Notes: generated by a model from the sequence alone, not told the origin. A stretch of 64,000 bases of DNA from Solea solea (GCF_958295425.1 NC_081137.1:8434238-8498237); one strand, 5' to 3'. Shown: positions 11,018 to 22,210, counted from the first letter of the stretch. Made by a program: numbers and translations.

Positions 11018-12553
11018 AAGCAATTATTATTTAACATTCGATTTAAACCCATACAGTTGTCTATATTATTCTGATTCACTTTATATATTTGACATAGGCT
11101 AACTGAAAATCACAAAGGACATGTTATGTCCCTCCAACAGGACTTTAACATGACAGAAATAACTGAAAGATGTCTCTTAAACAGACACTGGACATTATAA
11201 ATAACTGAAAATCACAAAATGCATGTTATGGCCCTTAAACAGACATTTTACATTACTGCTGAGGGGCACATATTCTCTTCTTTTTAGGTTTGCTGCCCTC
11301 TCTCTCCCAGATGTCATGTTTATTAACTGCAGACACACACACACATACACACATACACCACAATCATCCCCATATTTTTTCTATAGGATTATTTCTGTGC
11401 CACATGCACTTGCGTGAAACTGCTCCTGGTCTGTTCCTATAAAACAATACTAGGCTACACTTTCGAAACTCTTAAAAATCCTGCACGACAGCCTGTTTAC
11501 AGCAGCTCTTGCTACTTTCTACTGTAAATGTCCTCAGTGAGGGATTAACGAAAGGCAATCTCATTAGATTTCTTGAGCTGTGGGGTTAAAACGGTCATGT
11601 CAGTAACGTAATTAAAATTAATGCACTTCACAATTTCACATTCTCACAAAACCAGTGAGACTAACAAAATGGACCGAGAGGGATAAAATCGACTTTGTCA
11701 CTTCATCTCGTGTTTGACGCCAGGATGGAAACGAGCGTAACGGTTGGTCGAAATCTTCTTCTTCCCGCAGGCTAAAGTTGCTAAAGTACGACCCATAGAC
11801 TGTAGCCTGTGTGTTATTGCACTGATGCACGTAAACATATGAACTCAACGCTGTTATTCCCCTTTCATGTAGTTTGAAGTGACACATCGTAGCAGCGTAG
11901 TTTAATGTCAAAATGTGTATCTGCTTGAACTATCACTTTAACTGCTTTAGCTGTTACACCCCCTTGTTTTTAAAAAATCAGTGCATCCACCAAAGCCAGA
12001 GGTCTCAAACTCGCAGCCCCTGGACCAAATGCGGACCCCTAATTAAATTGATGTGGCTGACCAATTTGCATGTCAAGAACATCACTTCTGTCTGTCGCTG
12101 TTTCGCTCATTACTGTGCTTAACAGAATTTCCACATGTTGTTGAAAAAATGAATCCATGTGGATAAAGTTTTAAAAATAGAGAATATCTGTTTTCAGATC
12201 AACTCACGGCATGTGAAAATGAAAGTGGTGTGGTACATGCAGCATATAATTCTCAAAACTAGCGATGAACAAAACTCAGCCTCAATGTGTGTGAGATTTT
12301 CATTCCATTGTTGATTACACTGAATTACATCACTGCATATTAGTTTTATAGGATCTACAGATCTTTTTTTTTTTCCATGGATAGAACAAAGATAATGACC
12401 AATTAAACATTTATTTGATTATTTGCTTCAAAGTTGGCTGCATCAGTAGTGACCCCAGTCAAAGGACAACTTACACACTGTCCACTTTGTCACAAAAACA
12501 CTTTGAAAAAAGGTTTGAAGTCAGTGTGGTTTATTTTATTCCTTGCTATAACA
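11018..12553. other. No gene recognised
   Basis: Contains three near-copies of a short motif (AACTGAAA...ACATGTTATG..CC...AACAG) at 11,100-11,260, a (CA)n stretch near 11,333-11,365, and at 12,000-12,050 a segment (GGTCTCAAACTCGCAGCCCC) resembling the end of a hAT/Charlie-type repeat. No supported gene. Confidence 0.45.
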
Positions 12554-12949
12554 CTTTATAATAAGTACACACTATCAAGCATTAGTTAAGCATTAAAAAA
12601 TATTGAATTCATCATTAATAACGCACGAATACTCATTAGCATGTAGTTTATAAACACAGTTATCCAAATACAGTGTCCAAATAGCTGCTTTAATCCCTCA
12701 GTTCGGTCCAGCAGGAGGATCCTCTGTACACAAACTGCCAATCAGCATCCACCTCCAACAAACAAGCTCTCTGATCAATTTACAAGGGACTGCTGTCTCA
12801 CCTCTCCAGCAGTCGCTCAGTACATGCCATCACTTCAGCACTGTGTATATTTAGTGGCTTGCTTATAAATGAAGTAAAATGAGTAAACATGTGTTATAAA
12901 TATTTATAAATGCTTAACTAATGCTTGATAGTGTGTACTTATTATAAAG
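12554..12949. repeat. MITE-like element with perfect 41-bp terminal inverted repeats
   Basis: The left arm 12,554-12,594 begins CTTTATAATAAGTACACACT and ends GTTAAGCATT. The right arm 12,909-12,949 is its exact reverse complement over all 41 bases. The 314-base interior has no open frame. No clear target duplication was identified. Perfect arms suggest recent origin or conversion between arms. Confidence 0.8.
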
Positions 12950-15935
12950 CATTACCTATTCATTTTGTGTATGTATTGGGTAATTATGCGCATGCATGCA
13001 TGGTTTTATTTATGGTTGTCTGTGCTCTGAACAGCTTGGGTCCAGAAGGCCCCAGTGATACTCATGGTTCCCCCCTCCACCACAAACAAATACACATGCT
13101 CTTTCAGCTGTGAAGACTCAAACTGTGACTCATTCAAGGAATATTCTACTTTCCCCCCTTCTCATTTCTTCATCTTTCCCAGAGCTGAAATACTAAAATG
13201 TTATTTAGCAATGACCTTCAAACAGCTGTAGACACATTTTATTTACTTTTATGTCACATGTCACATGTCTATTTTATACACACATAACACTGACCCTACT
13301 GTATTCAGCAGCTACATTATATAGTGGCAGATACATTTACTTTCACATATTCTTGTTAAAAGCCATAATTGATGGTTAATGTAAAAACTTGAGTAAAATT
13401 ACTCTCAGATTAAGATGTAAATATTAGACACTATTAGACCATGAAGGAGTGAGAGAAAGAAATCATAAAACTTAAAAGTAAAAATGCAAACTAACTTGTG
13501 TTTCCCCTCAGTAACTATACAGGCAACCATTTCCTCATTTCCTTCTCTCTGATCCTGACTACACTGTTGCATGCAATGACTCCACCTGAAACTTTTTTTG
13601 GCTTGCAATAAATTGCTTCTACATGAGGATATTCACTCCCACAAAAATGTAAATCTTGGCATGAAACTGGAGAAATAAGTGATAAAAAATCTGTCCCGGA
13701 ACGCAGTTTTAAGATCATTTGAGGCGAGAAATTAGTCATTTAGAATTCAAAAATGTTGTTTGTGTATTAAGATGGTAAGTATTTATTGTTCGGCAGCAAC
13801 GTTGTCGGAGGTGATCAGCTCCGCGTCTGAGGACGCTCGGTGTTCACAGTGCCCGGCACAGAGCAGCGTTACCTCGGCCTGTCCTGATGAAATGATCCGC
13901 TGGCTCAGACGTCTCCGTCATTAGATACTTGCTGTGATCGATAGATTTGTTGTTGACGCGTTATTTTGTTTTTAATGTAAAAGTTTTGACCTGACAGTTA
14001 GAAAGTTTGTATATTATTAATGTTTTATTTCTTTTAACTTTGAATTTTAGATTTATATTAAAGTTGCACTGTCATTGTATATGTGTGTGTATATATACAA
14101 TATATATACATAATAATAATATAAGTATTATAATATACGTAATATATCTATTTCCACATGGTACTGTATTTTAATAATATAATATAGAGAATAAGAGGAT
14201 TACACATTTTCCCATCAGAAAAGGTTGTCTAATTGCCAGATAAAGCTGTAAACATATTATTAAAATATCACAGATTTAAGCAAGCATATTTGCTTAAATT
14301 TGCAAGCAGACAAGTGAGTCTTTTTTTTGGCTAAAATCAGTTTTTCCTTGTGTCTCTGCCAGCAGCCAATCTTGGGTTACAATTAAAGAACGAATGATAC
14401 ACTGACGGTGGGTAAAAACCATTAACCTCTATGTTGAGAGCAACATCTCAACATAGTGGATTCGGCCACATTTCCATTAATCAGCAACTTAAGAGAGAGA
14501 GCTGAAAGTGAGGCAGATGTTGCTCTTCATCTTTCTTATGCGAATTGTTGTGTTCCCCAGTTTTCCAAAAGCACATAAACTCTGTGGTCAAGTAGTAAGC
14601 AGAACTCACTGAACCAATTTCTTCCCATTAATCTCAACTCCCACATCTGAATATGTCTCTAGATGGTGGTGACATTGACCACAGCTGTAATGAGAACAGT
14701 TGTATAGAAAAGTGCTCACTCATAAACGGATTCTTTCCCTGAAGTTAAACCACATCTACAGACATCATGAGAAACATGGTAATGTCAGAGAGAGGGAGAG
14801 AGAGACAGACACCAACACACAGGGAAAGAGAGAGACACGGAGTATGTCGAGTATGGTGTTGTTTGAAACCAGTTTTTCGTTCACAAATGTTTATAAATAC
14901 ATGATTGACTCAGTCATTACCTGTCTCACCTACTATCGAGAAGACACTGACAGATCTACAGCTGCACACAAGAACATGAGAAAGATATCCGGCTATCTGG
15001 GCCAGTCTGCTCAGAATTTTCCTATCTTTTGTATTGGCGGGGGATCTCTATACTGTAAACTGAGGTTAGATACAAAAAAAAGCGGAGGTATCCTACAAAT
15101 AAAACTTAAAAAAGGAAAAAAAAAAAGTTATTTATTATTTACCACTGCTCCACAGACATCATCATATTTGCAATTTAAAAAGTTACCTCACCTTGCACTT
15201 AATAAAAAAAAAGTTCACTCTGTAGTGTAAATTATCCTTCATGTTTCCTGGAGTAAAAGTTCAGTCACGTTGCCAATGAAACAGGGTGATAGTGCACTGC
15301 CCTCCTTAAGCCACACGAAAAAAGAGAGGAAAAAGATTATATTTTGCTGGTCTAAGTCTTAATATTATGGTCCAATCAGCAGCCTGAGTGTCACTTTCCA
15401 AAAAAAACAAAAAGACAAACAAAAACAAACAGTAGCCCCGCCCCAGCCAATTTCAGTCAGATTGAAAACCTAGCAAAGTAACTGCAACTCCCACTGAGAC
15501 CTCCCACGGCCAAGCGGACATGGCCTGATGCCGGCAGAAATGGAAATGCCTTTGCTTGCTTCTATATAAGTTGTGCTAACTTTACCTGCGCTTAATTGAC
15601 AGTTTCATCATGAAAAAAGAAGCACCAAACACCTTTCTCTTGCTGCAAAGTAAGCCGTTTCATAGAAGAAAAGCTTTGGCTTATAGAATTCTGAATGGAC
15701 CAGCCGAACGTCGCCATAAAGCAGCAAACAAAAGATAGAGGGAGGAATTACACATTCTTTAACCAGGAGCTGATATGAGAAGAAGGACTGGTTGCCCTCA
15801 GACCAGTGCCATGTTTTGTTTTCCCTGCCTCCTCATTCAGATACCGGACATCGAACAAGCCTGGATTCAGACAGGTATTACAGACTTAAAACATTTCTCT
15901 GAAATAGCAAAACAACACGAATAGACAAGGATATA
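12950..15935. other. No gene recognised
   Basis: AT-rich. A (TA)/(TATATA)-rich tract lies at 14,082-14,170. A short hairpin with 11-bp perfect arms (CTATGTTGAGA) and a 6-base loop is at 14,429-14,456. A GC-richer patch at 13,795-13,930 has no open frame of note. A TATATAAG motif at about 15,565 precedes a 42-codon frame starting at 15,610, too short to support. Confidence 0.5.
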
Positions 15936-16056
15936 CACTGCCTGGCCAAAAAAAAAGTTGCCACCTAAAAAAAGGGTTTACGGCACTCATTCACTGTGGC
16001 ATTGTTTCCATAAGCTACTGCAATGTCACAAGATTGATTTCCATCCAGTGTTGCAT

Positions 16057-16314
16057 TCATTTTTCACCAATATCTTGTATTGATGGTGGGAGAGTCAGAC
16101 CACTGAGCATAGCCTTCTCCAGCACATCCCAAAGATTCTCAATGGGGTTAAGGTCTGGACTCTGTGGTGGCCAATCCATGAGTGAAAATGATGTCTCATG
16201 CTCCCTGAACCACTCTTTCACAATTTGAGCCTGATGAATCCTGGCATTGTCATCTTGGAATATGCCCAGGTCATTAGGGAAGAAAAAAATGCATTGATGG
16301 AATAATCTGGTCAT
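16057..16314 (-). pseudogene. C-terminal Tc1/mariner transposase fragment, DD36E type
   Basis: The frame has FQDDNARIH (second catalytic Asp), then [16 protein letters not shown] with the third acidic residue (Glu). Counting from the last Asp of QDDN to the Glu of NPIE leaves 36 residues, against 34 in Tc1 itself. That spacing places it with DD36E families described in animals. The first catalytic Asp and the DNA-binding domain are absent. Family role: cut-and-paste excision and insertion at TA. Confidence 0.8.
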
Positions 16315-16424
16315 TCATTATATTCAGCTGACCTCATTCTTTGGGCACATAATGTTGCTGAACCTAGACCTGACCAACTGCAGCAACCCCTTACCCCTAA
16401 CCCCTATTTGCTTAGTTAAATCCA

Positions 16425-16580
16425 TTACATTTATTACATGTCATTTAGCAGACGCTTTTGTCCAAAGCGACTTACAAGTGAATTGAGTACAATCAGCCAG
16501 GGGTGGAGTTGAACTTGCGACCATGAAGTCTTTGGTACACAGGGTACCGGTCTGAACCACTGAGCCACTCCACCCCCAGG
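16425..16580 (-). mobile_element. tRNA-derived SINE nested in the Tc1/mariner relic
   Basis: On the minus strand it opens with a tRNA-like head containing an A-box-like TGGCTCAGTGG and a B-box-like GGTCGCAAGTTCAACTCC. It continues with the conserved body TAAGTCGCTTTGGACAAAAG, then CGTCTGCTAAATGACATGTAA and a short TGTAAT-type tail. This head-body order is that of fish V-SINE/HE1-like elements. It lies just inside the right terminal repeat of the mariner copy, so it inserted later. Confidence 0.7.
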
Positions 16581-16699
16581 TGGTGATTCTTTTTTTGGCC
16601 AGGCAGTGTATATGGACAATGCTTTGCGAACAAAAGAGAGAAGCTTGCATGTTTAAAGGAGAGATGGGCAAAATGCCTGAAAATACACAACAAAAACTT

Positions 16700-17480
16700 T
16701 TGTTCAGATCATCTGTGTTGAGTTCTCTGCGGCTTCAGTAGCAGACCTGATGGCCTTCCTCTTTGCCTCCCCGGTGAGGCCCAGCACCGTGAAAACTTTA
16801 CAGAGGGACCACCCTGCAAATCCTCAGCAGCCCACCTCCAGAGGTTCACAGCAAGTTTTCCAGCCTTGCCTCCTGCTCTCGTCCACCAGCTCCTGGTACT
16901 TGGCACGCTTCCTCTCATTGGCCTCATCCATACGCTCTTCCCAGGGCACTGTGAGCTCCAGAATGATAAACTGCTTGGTGGAATCTGACAAAATGATCAT
17001 GTCTGGTCAGAGCCGTATAGATGTTATCCTGGCTGGGATCTTCAGCTGTTTGCCAAGATCCTCTTCCAGTTTCCAGTCAGTGGTGGAGGTGAGAAGGCCA
17101 AACTTCGCTCATGGTTGCGTGTTGGGCTCTCTCCGTCTCTGTGGAACCTGATGGTGTTGATGGCCGTGGCTATGCTGTCGGCAACTGCCCTAAACACCTG
17201 GTCGTGGCGCCAGTGATAATGCGTGTCTCCAAGGGCTTTTGGGCAGCTGCTGAGGAAGTGTTCCAGGGATCCCCGTCCTGGACACCGGAGACAGGATGGT
17301 GTTTCTGCCGATGCCTAGATTCCCTGCAGGATACTGCAGGACGTCCTGTGTTCTAGACACCATGAACTCTTCTGCAAGGCCGTCAGGTTCTCCATAAAGG
17401 CTCTTATATGGCGTACTCCTGATTTCGTCCGGCTTCATAAACAGTCTTCTATAGAATCTGTCTGTACACCTGCAAAGTTA
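16700..17480 (-). pseudogene. C-terminus of a LINE with restriction-like endonuclease (R2/NeSL-type)
   Basis: Reading the minus strand with one or two frameshifts, a zinc-knuckle segment comes first (CLRCPGRGSLEHFLSSCPKA: C-x2-C...H...C), then an HYHWRHDQVFRAVADSIATA stretch. A second block begins PDMIILSDSTKQFIILELTV and continues PWEERMDEANERKRAKYQEL. The PD...E-L arrangement after a CCHC knuckle is the restriction-like endonuclease layout of early-branching non-LTR retrotransposons (R2, NeSL, Dong and relatives). The frame breaks near 17,100, and a stop sits just before PDMII. The RT domain is not present. Clade is not resolvable from this piece. Confidence 0.65.
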
Positions 17481-17748
17481 TGGACACTTTGGTTTGTCTG
17501 TAGGAACCATCTCCTCCATACCACACAAGTGAAATATTTTCAGCCTTACAGTGGTTTTAAAAATAGTGATTTGTCTCAACACAATTCTAATGCCCTGTGA
17601 ACTGCCTAGCTTTTTTTGTCGTAATTGCAAAACATGAAATTTCTCAAAAATTGTCCGATTGACATGATTGTGTTACAAACACATAATATGTCTCCTTTAA
17701 CAGCAGCACAGAATTACTGAGCGCTCCAGTGGATTTAGGGGTCCCTTC

Positions 17749-18880
17749 TTAAGCCAACAGTTTGTTCTTGAGGCTGTTCACTTTTGGGGAAAGCTTTGAA
17801 CAATCCAGCTGGAGGAAGAGTTTCTGAAAGGCCTCAAAAGTGTACCTGAGCTCCTTGGGATAGGCGAGATTCATTGCATACGTCAATTCAATAAGCATGA
17901 CACATGCCCTTGGAAAGTTACACAGAGTGGTCAGGACCTTTGTTCCCTCTATCACAATCCCGATGTCCTCTGTACCCTCTGACAGATTAGTCTGAAGGTC
18001 CTAAATAAACAGAGACAAGAGAGAGCGATCACCTTCTATATATTTCAATATGCATGTCAACTTACATCATACTTTCATAGTACCTTCAAATTTTCAGTAC
18101 AGGAATAGAAGCTACACTTCTAAAAAATTATCTCAGAGAGATTGCAAATATTGGCTATTTACCAAAATATTGACGCTAGCAAATAAGAGTGGGTGGTAGC
18201 TGGTGCTAAAAGAGTCATTTACATTTATACAGAACATACGCTGGTAATAGCAGAGTAATACATGTAAAACACATGGACATTATTTAAAATGTGTTTCAAA
18301 ATGAAAATGTTTAATCAGACATTTTTGACAATGTCTGATTAAACAATATTTAATTAGGTGACCATTAAGTCACAAACTGCTGTATTAAAAAGATATGCAC
18401 TGATTTAACATACATTTTTATAGACAGTGAAAGGAAGGATACCTTCTATAGGATAGCCTGCAATCTCAATCCCATAGTTCCGCCCTTTGAGTGGAAGAGG
18501 TTCAGAAGCCTGGTAGAGTATTCATCGAGCATGGACATGAACTTTGATTCCAGTTGCACTGTTGTTATTCTGTGAAACTCATCCTGGATCTAAAAGACAA
18601 ACGGTGTAACCTGTGAACCATATTTTTAACTTGAAAATACCTGAAAACATGTTTTACAAAACAGATGACAGTAACTCAACATATTTTGTACCAAATAGTA
18701 AACCCCTCACAGTTGCAAAGGAATCCTTGTGATTATCATACACTTGCAACTCACAATAGATGCATCAAATAGAGCTGGCCATCTGCTTTGATGTCCTTTA
18801 TGGTGGGTGACCGGTTGATGATTTCATTTCTTCTCCATCTCCATTCTCTGTGAGCCTGGTTATAAGAATATGAATAGATA
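17749..18880 (-). pseudogene. SAMD3-like gene relic, copy 1
   Basis: Three exon-like blocks lie in gene order on the minus strand. At 18,745-18,850 is an INRSPTIKDIKA block where a frameshift hides the usual RWPALF. At 18,440-18,595 is DEFHRITTVQLESKFMSMLD and a following LLNLFHSKGG. At 17,749-17,955 is the C-terminal block with VIEGTKVL-like, ACVMLIELTYAMNL and LRYTFEAFQKLFLQL, ending KNKLLA. These match, block for block, proteins annotated in teleosts as sterile alpha motif domain-containing 3-like, although no SAM domain is visible. The copy lacks its first exon and is broken. A TTTTTACAGTG word at 19,104-19,114 could mark the end of a CACTA-type element. Function unknown. Confidence 0.55.
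18308..18345. repeat. Perfect 16-bp hairpin
   Basis: TGTTTAATCAGACATT at 18,308-18,323 and its exact reverse complement at 18,330-18,345, with a 6-base loop. It lies in a putative intron of the minus-strand relic. Could be a small foldback element; no function is implied. Confidence 0.75.
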
Positions 18881-19455
18881 GAACCAGAGGTTTAGACCAT
18901 ACATACAGTGAATAATACAATAAAGATCAAGAAACAATTAAACTCAGAGAATACATTAATGACAAATAAAATACACTTGAATTTTCATTTAAAAATATAT
19001 ATCGTTCAAAAGCAAGTTCAAGTACTAAACTGCACGTAGTCATTTTTATCAAGTGCAGGTTACTAGTATTTATTTAGTAAATATTAATTGAGCCCAGTCC
19101 CAGTTTTTACAGTGTAATTAACTTCCACCTAATATAATGAGTTATGCATTTTCGACTGAGTTTTGTGAGTTGTAAGTATTGAAAAACGCAGGTTTGCAAG
19201 TCACTTCAGTTAAGTATAAATTACAGTGTCAACTTAACTTAACACAATGAGTTAGAATATGAGAACCGGATCTCTCTCTCTCTCTGGTGTGGCGGCAATA
19301 TCAAGGCGTGGTGGGTGCAAATAGTCCTGAAATTTGATCTTGATCTGATAAGGAATTGAGAAGAATGATATGAGACTTTTATAACACTAAAGCAGGCTCT
19401 CCACTCTGCTGCCCCATTAACAGAAGAGGGAAACAGAAGAAAAGGAGGACATACA

Positions 19456-20172
19456 ATGGCCAAAGGTGTTAAGAAGTCAAAGAAGAGTAAGGTCAACTAC
19501 TGCCCAGATCCACCTAAAGGACAGAGTCCTGAAAACATGGAGGAAAAGCGTACATTGATGGAGGTTGAAATGCTGAAAAAGGACCCTGATCACCAGCTGG
19601 GGGAAGACCTGATGGTTGCTACGTTTTATCAGCGCAGAAAAGAGATTATTGGAGATCAACCACTCATTACCGAAGTAATTTCTAGATGGCCAGCTCTGTT
19701 CCATGAGAGACAGGTACTCAGTCACAATTGCACATTCCACAAAGAGACAGAAAGCATGTTGTGCCAGACACTGTATACTCTTGTCTTATTAACAAATATG
19801 TTTGACTAATATCTTTTATCTATGTCTCCTCAGATTAGGGCAGAATTCAAGAGAATCATCACTACAGACCTTCTGGAATCTTTTCTCGACAGACTCGATG
19901 GCCTGGTCGGGAGACTGCTGGAGTTGTACAAAGCAGCAACTAGGTCTGGAAAGAAGCAGTCACTCAGAGACATTTTGGACTGCCTTGAGAAAGATGTAAG
20001 TGGAGAAGCTGATGTCCACAAAATAAGGCACTGTTTATTATGTTTGCTAAAATATTTCCATCTTACTGCAGCTTTCTTTGTCTTGTAGTTGAGAGGAGGA
20101 CTGCTGCCCTGCTTGGTCTGCCACACTACATATCAGGCGAAGATCCATCAGTCATCATCAGGATGTGTGATG
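19456..20172 (+). pseudogene. SAMD3-like gene relic, copy 2 (truncated by gypsy)
   Basis: The first exon (from ATG at 19,456) has a lysine-rich start, then VNYCPDPPKGQSPENMEEKR and EVISRWPALFHERQ. A GTACTCAG-type donor follows. The second exon after a TCCTCAG acceptor (about 19,834-19,996) reads IRAEFKRIITTDLLESFLDR and GLVGRLLELYKAATRSGKKQ, then GTAAGT. A third block (about 20,090-20,172) has LLGLPHYISGEDPSVIIRMC. The organisation matches the other SAMD3-like copies but the sequence is a distinct subfamily. The gene stops where Ty3/gypsy integrase sequence begins at about 20,173, so its C-terminus is lost. Just upstream (19,180-19,260) are AACTTAACTTAA-type words like those near the ends of the element at 43-47 kb. 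Confidence 0.55.
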
Positions 20173-20174
20173 TA

Positions 20175-20628
20175 AGACCTTGGCTCTCCCTAAGCTTCCC
20201 TCAGCAAAGGTAACAGCAATCGTCCTTCTCCACCAGGTGGTCCGTATCCACGGTATCCCAAAAGACGTGCTGTCAGACCGGGGTCCTCAGTTTGCCTCCC
20301 GCTTCTGGGGGGAGTTCTGCTCCTTGCTGGGGGCCAGTGTCAGCCTGACGTCCGGATACCACTCCCAATCCAATGGGCAGTTGGAGACCTGTCTACGGTG
20401 CCTGGTATCCCAGAATCCAGCGACCTGGAGCGAGCACTTGTTATGGGTGGAGTATGCGCACAATTCATTGCCCACTTCTGCTACTGGTCTGTCACCACTT
20501 GAACGTTGCCTACACAGGCTGGGTCGACTGGGAAGAATACGACCCAGAGGAGAGGTCATGGGTACCAGCGAGCTACATCTTGGACGAGCAGCTAATCAGA
20601 GACTTTGATGCCACGACCTTGTAAGGGT
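20175..20628 (+). pseudogene. Ty3/gypsy integrase core and chromodomain fragment
   Basis: The frame has [20 protein letters not shown] (catalytic Asp in LSDRG), HSQSNGQLE (third acidic Glu) and [11 protein letters not shown], the integrase core of a Ty3/gypsy element. An internal deletion and frameshift then join it to [19 protein letters not shown], a chromodomain, ending near 20,623. A chromodomain after integrase identifies a chromovirus-type gypsy. The upstream integrase, RNase H and RT are missing. The LTR begins about 30 bases later. Confidence 0.8.
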
Positions 20629-20654
20629 CTGGGCCGGACCAAGGGGGGGGGTAC

Positions 20655-21769
20655 TGTTACACGTCGGCAAATTTGTTAGTTATGTTTGTTTTGGGAGTCA
20701 TGTTTTTGTCACTTCCGGTTTTATGTACCTCTTCGGTGTAGGTCTTCCTCTTGAAATAATTTCCTTCTTTTCTCCAAACGATCGCCGTGAAAAGTGCACA
20801 CGAAGGAGATCAGAAACATGATCGATTGGTGGTGTTAATGCAGTGGCCATAGCTTACTTCAAAACCCGCCAAAGGTTCAAACGTCGTTGATGACAACAGC
20901 GGGACAGCGGGACAACATCGCTGGGCCTGGGGCGTTCTGTCACTATGCATCAAATTTTGATTGGCTGACGACACACGTCAGTCAAAGTTATAACCAAATA
21001 GGAAATGGCAGCTTCAACGAAAGGCCAGCAATACTACTAGAGCAGGTCCACGGAGCTATGATGCGTTTAAAGACATATGGAAAATCCAGCTCAGCTTCAC
21101 TAAAAATAACCATATTCTTTCTGGAAATATAACCATAACATACTGAAAAAGTAATTGAATTTTGACACGTTCAGACACACATTAATTTGATTATTAAAAA
21201 AATATAATAACAATAATAATAAAAAAAAATACTTTTTGAGAAGGCCCTGCTGGCCCTGACAGCCCACCACTGCATCTGATTAGTATTGCAAAAGTGTGTA
21301 TATTGCCAACCTCTTCCCAGTCCTTCATAGCCTCAGTGTCATTAGCCATAATCCAATTACAGGTAGTGTGGAGGAGAGGTGAAAATTTCTTTTACCATTT
21401 TTACATTTTTCTAGGTTGTTAAGGAAGGCTCTATTTTCACTCTGTTTTGTAGCTTGTCTGTGTGTGTTGCAGGGGGCGGGCCTAATTGGACTGATTGACA
21501 GGCCTATAAGGAGACGGATCATGGGTCTGTGGTGGGCGATCTCTGCTCACTGCGCTCCTCGACTCTGCCCTGTGTGCTGCTCTGCTGTTCCGACCGTGGC
21601 TCCACTGTTCCGTTTGGGTTTGGGATGGAGGGAGCTGATTTGTGAGCGTAGACATTTGGGACTCTGCCTTTGACCGTCCACCTCACTTTAATAAATGTAA
21701 CTTAAACTTTGACACTACGGTGTGGTCTCCCCTTTATGTTGCGTCTGCTTGAGCCAGGCAGCCGTAGCA
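20655..21769 (+). mobile_element. Ty3/gypsy LTR split by a hAT-like fragment
   Basis: The LTR begins TGTTACACGTCGGC directly after a G-rich polypurine-like tract and ends ...CAGCCGTAGCA, giving TG...CA termini. A CCTATAAGG box (near 21,505) and AATAAATG (near 21,692) suit promoter and polyadenylation roles. A primer-binding site follows at 21,772. The stretch 20,726-21,272 inside it is the hAT-like repeat also seen at 1.0-1.6 kb. The LTR sits between the 3' end of one gypsy body and the 5' end of another, so it could be the shared LTR of a tandem pair. Confidence 0.65.
20726..21272. mobile_element. Truncated second copy of the hAT-like element
   Basis: Matches 1,021-1,597 closely through CTTCCTCTTGAAATAATTTC, CTTCAACGAAAGGCCAGCAA and CCATATTCTTTCTGGAAATA, and ends at the same CAGCCCACCACTG terminus. 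The left terminal repeat is absent and no octamer target duplication can be paired. It lies within the gypsy LTR. Confidence 0.75.
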
Positions 21770-21771
21770 TG

Positions 21772-21783
21772 TGGGGGCTCGTC
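21772..21783 (+). promoter_or_regulatory. Primer-binding site, tRNA-Pro type
   Basis: TGGGGGCTCGTC lies two bases after the LTR CA end. It equals the first 12 bases of the proline-tRNA primer-binding site used by gammaretroviruses. It marks the start of the internal region of a gypsy element running rightwards. Confidence 0.7.
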
Positions 21784-22039
21784 TATTGTACCGTATATTG
21801 TATGTTGCCGTGCATAAATTAAATTGATGTTGTGAAACGCGTGTCTCATTAGCGCGATTGGGATCAGCTGTCAATGAGAATCAGCTGTGAGGACGCGGTG
21901 TGTTCTTTGGGGAAACCCCTCTGTAGCGATTTGATTGATTAACGTGAGCTGTGACATAAGTGGAAATTCCCCCGCTTCATTCATTCGATTGGGTCAGCGG
22001 GGCTAACAGAAAAAAAAAAAAAAACACAACTTGGCAGGT

Positions 22040-22210
22040 GGTCTGTTCTTTTCCTTATTTGAAATACTGGCCACAGACCATGGATGGAATGATTCAGAGA
22101 GGCTTTTGTTTTTACAGAGTACTATTTCGGGCAAAGCACAAGAAGCTTTTATCGCTTTGAATGAGTTGCAACGGAAACATTATAACACTGTAAAAGAAGC
22201 GATTCTTAAA
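22040..22210 (+). pseudogene. Ty3/gypsy Gag fragment
   Basis: A frame reading FEILATDHGWNDSERLLFLQ, then STISGKAQEAFIALNE and NTVKEAILK. It matches the capsid-like segment of vertebrate gypsy Gag proteins (W..LLQ...GKAQEA...L.....Y..VK.AIL). It follows the LTR and primer-binding site at the expected distance and is cut at about 22,230 by repeat family X. Confidence 0.65.

Larger units (their letters stand above)
15936..16608. mobile_element. Tc1/mariner element relic with TA target duplication
   Basis: The ends are inverted: CACTGCCTGGCCAAAAAAAA at the left and TTTTTTTGGCCAGGCAGTG at the right. Each is flanked by TA (15,934-15,935 and 16,609-16,610), the Tc1/mariner insertion signature. The interior carries the C-terminal third of a transposase on the minus strand and is interrupted by a tRNA-derived SINE. 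The N-terminal two-thirds of the transposase are missing, so the copy cannot be autonomous. Confidence 0.85.

Noticed and set aside
13795..13930. GC-richer patch as a possible CpG-island promoter
   Set aside because: Too short, no adjacent exon, and flanked by AT-rich sequence with no gene.
14700..15230. 176-codon plus-strand open frame
   Set aside because: Low-complexity Arg/Glu/Thr and Lys-rich composition, no domain, no splice context; an AT-rich chance frame.
15565..15738. TATATAAG box followed by a 42-codon frame
   Set aside because: A TATA-like word is expected by chance in AT-rich DNA, and the short frame has no supporting feature.
16500..16578. Possible functional tRNA gene
   Set aside because: Has A- and B-box-like words but is joined to a SINE body and cannot fold as a proper tRNA; best read as a SINE head.
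16750..17356. Plus-strand frames of 133 and 81 codons
   Set aside because: Antisense of the RLE-type LINE domain, which is recognisable on the minus strand.
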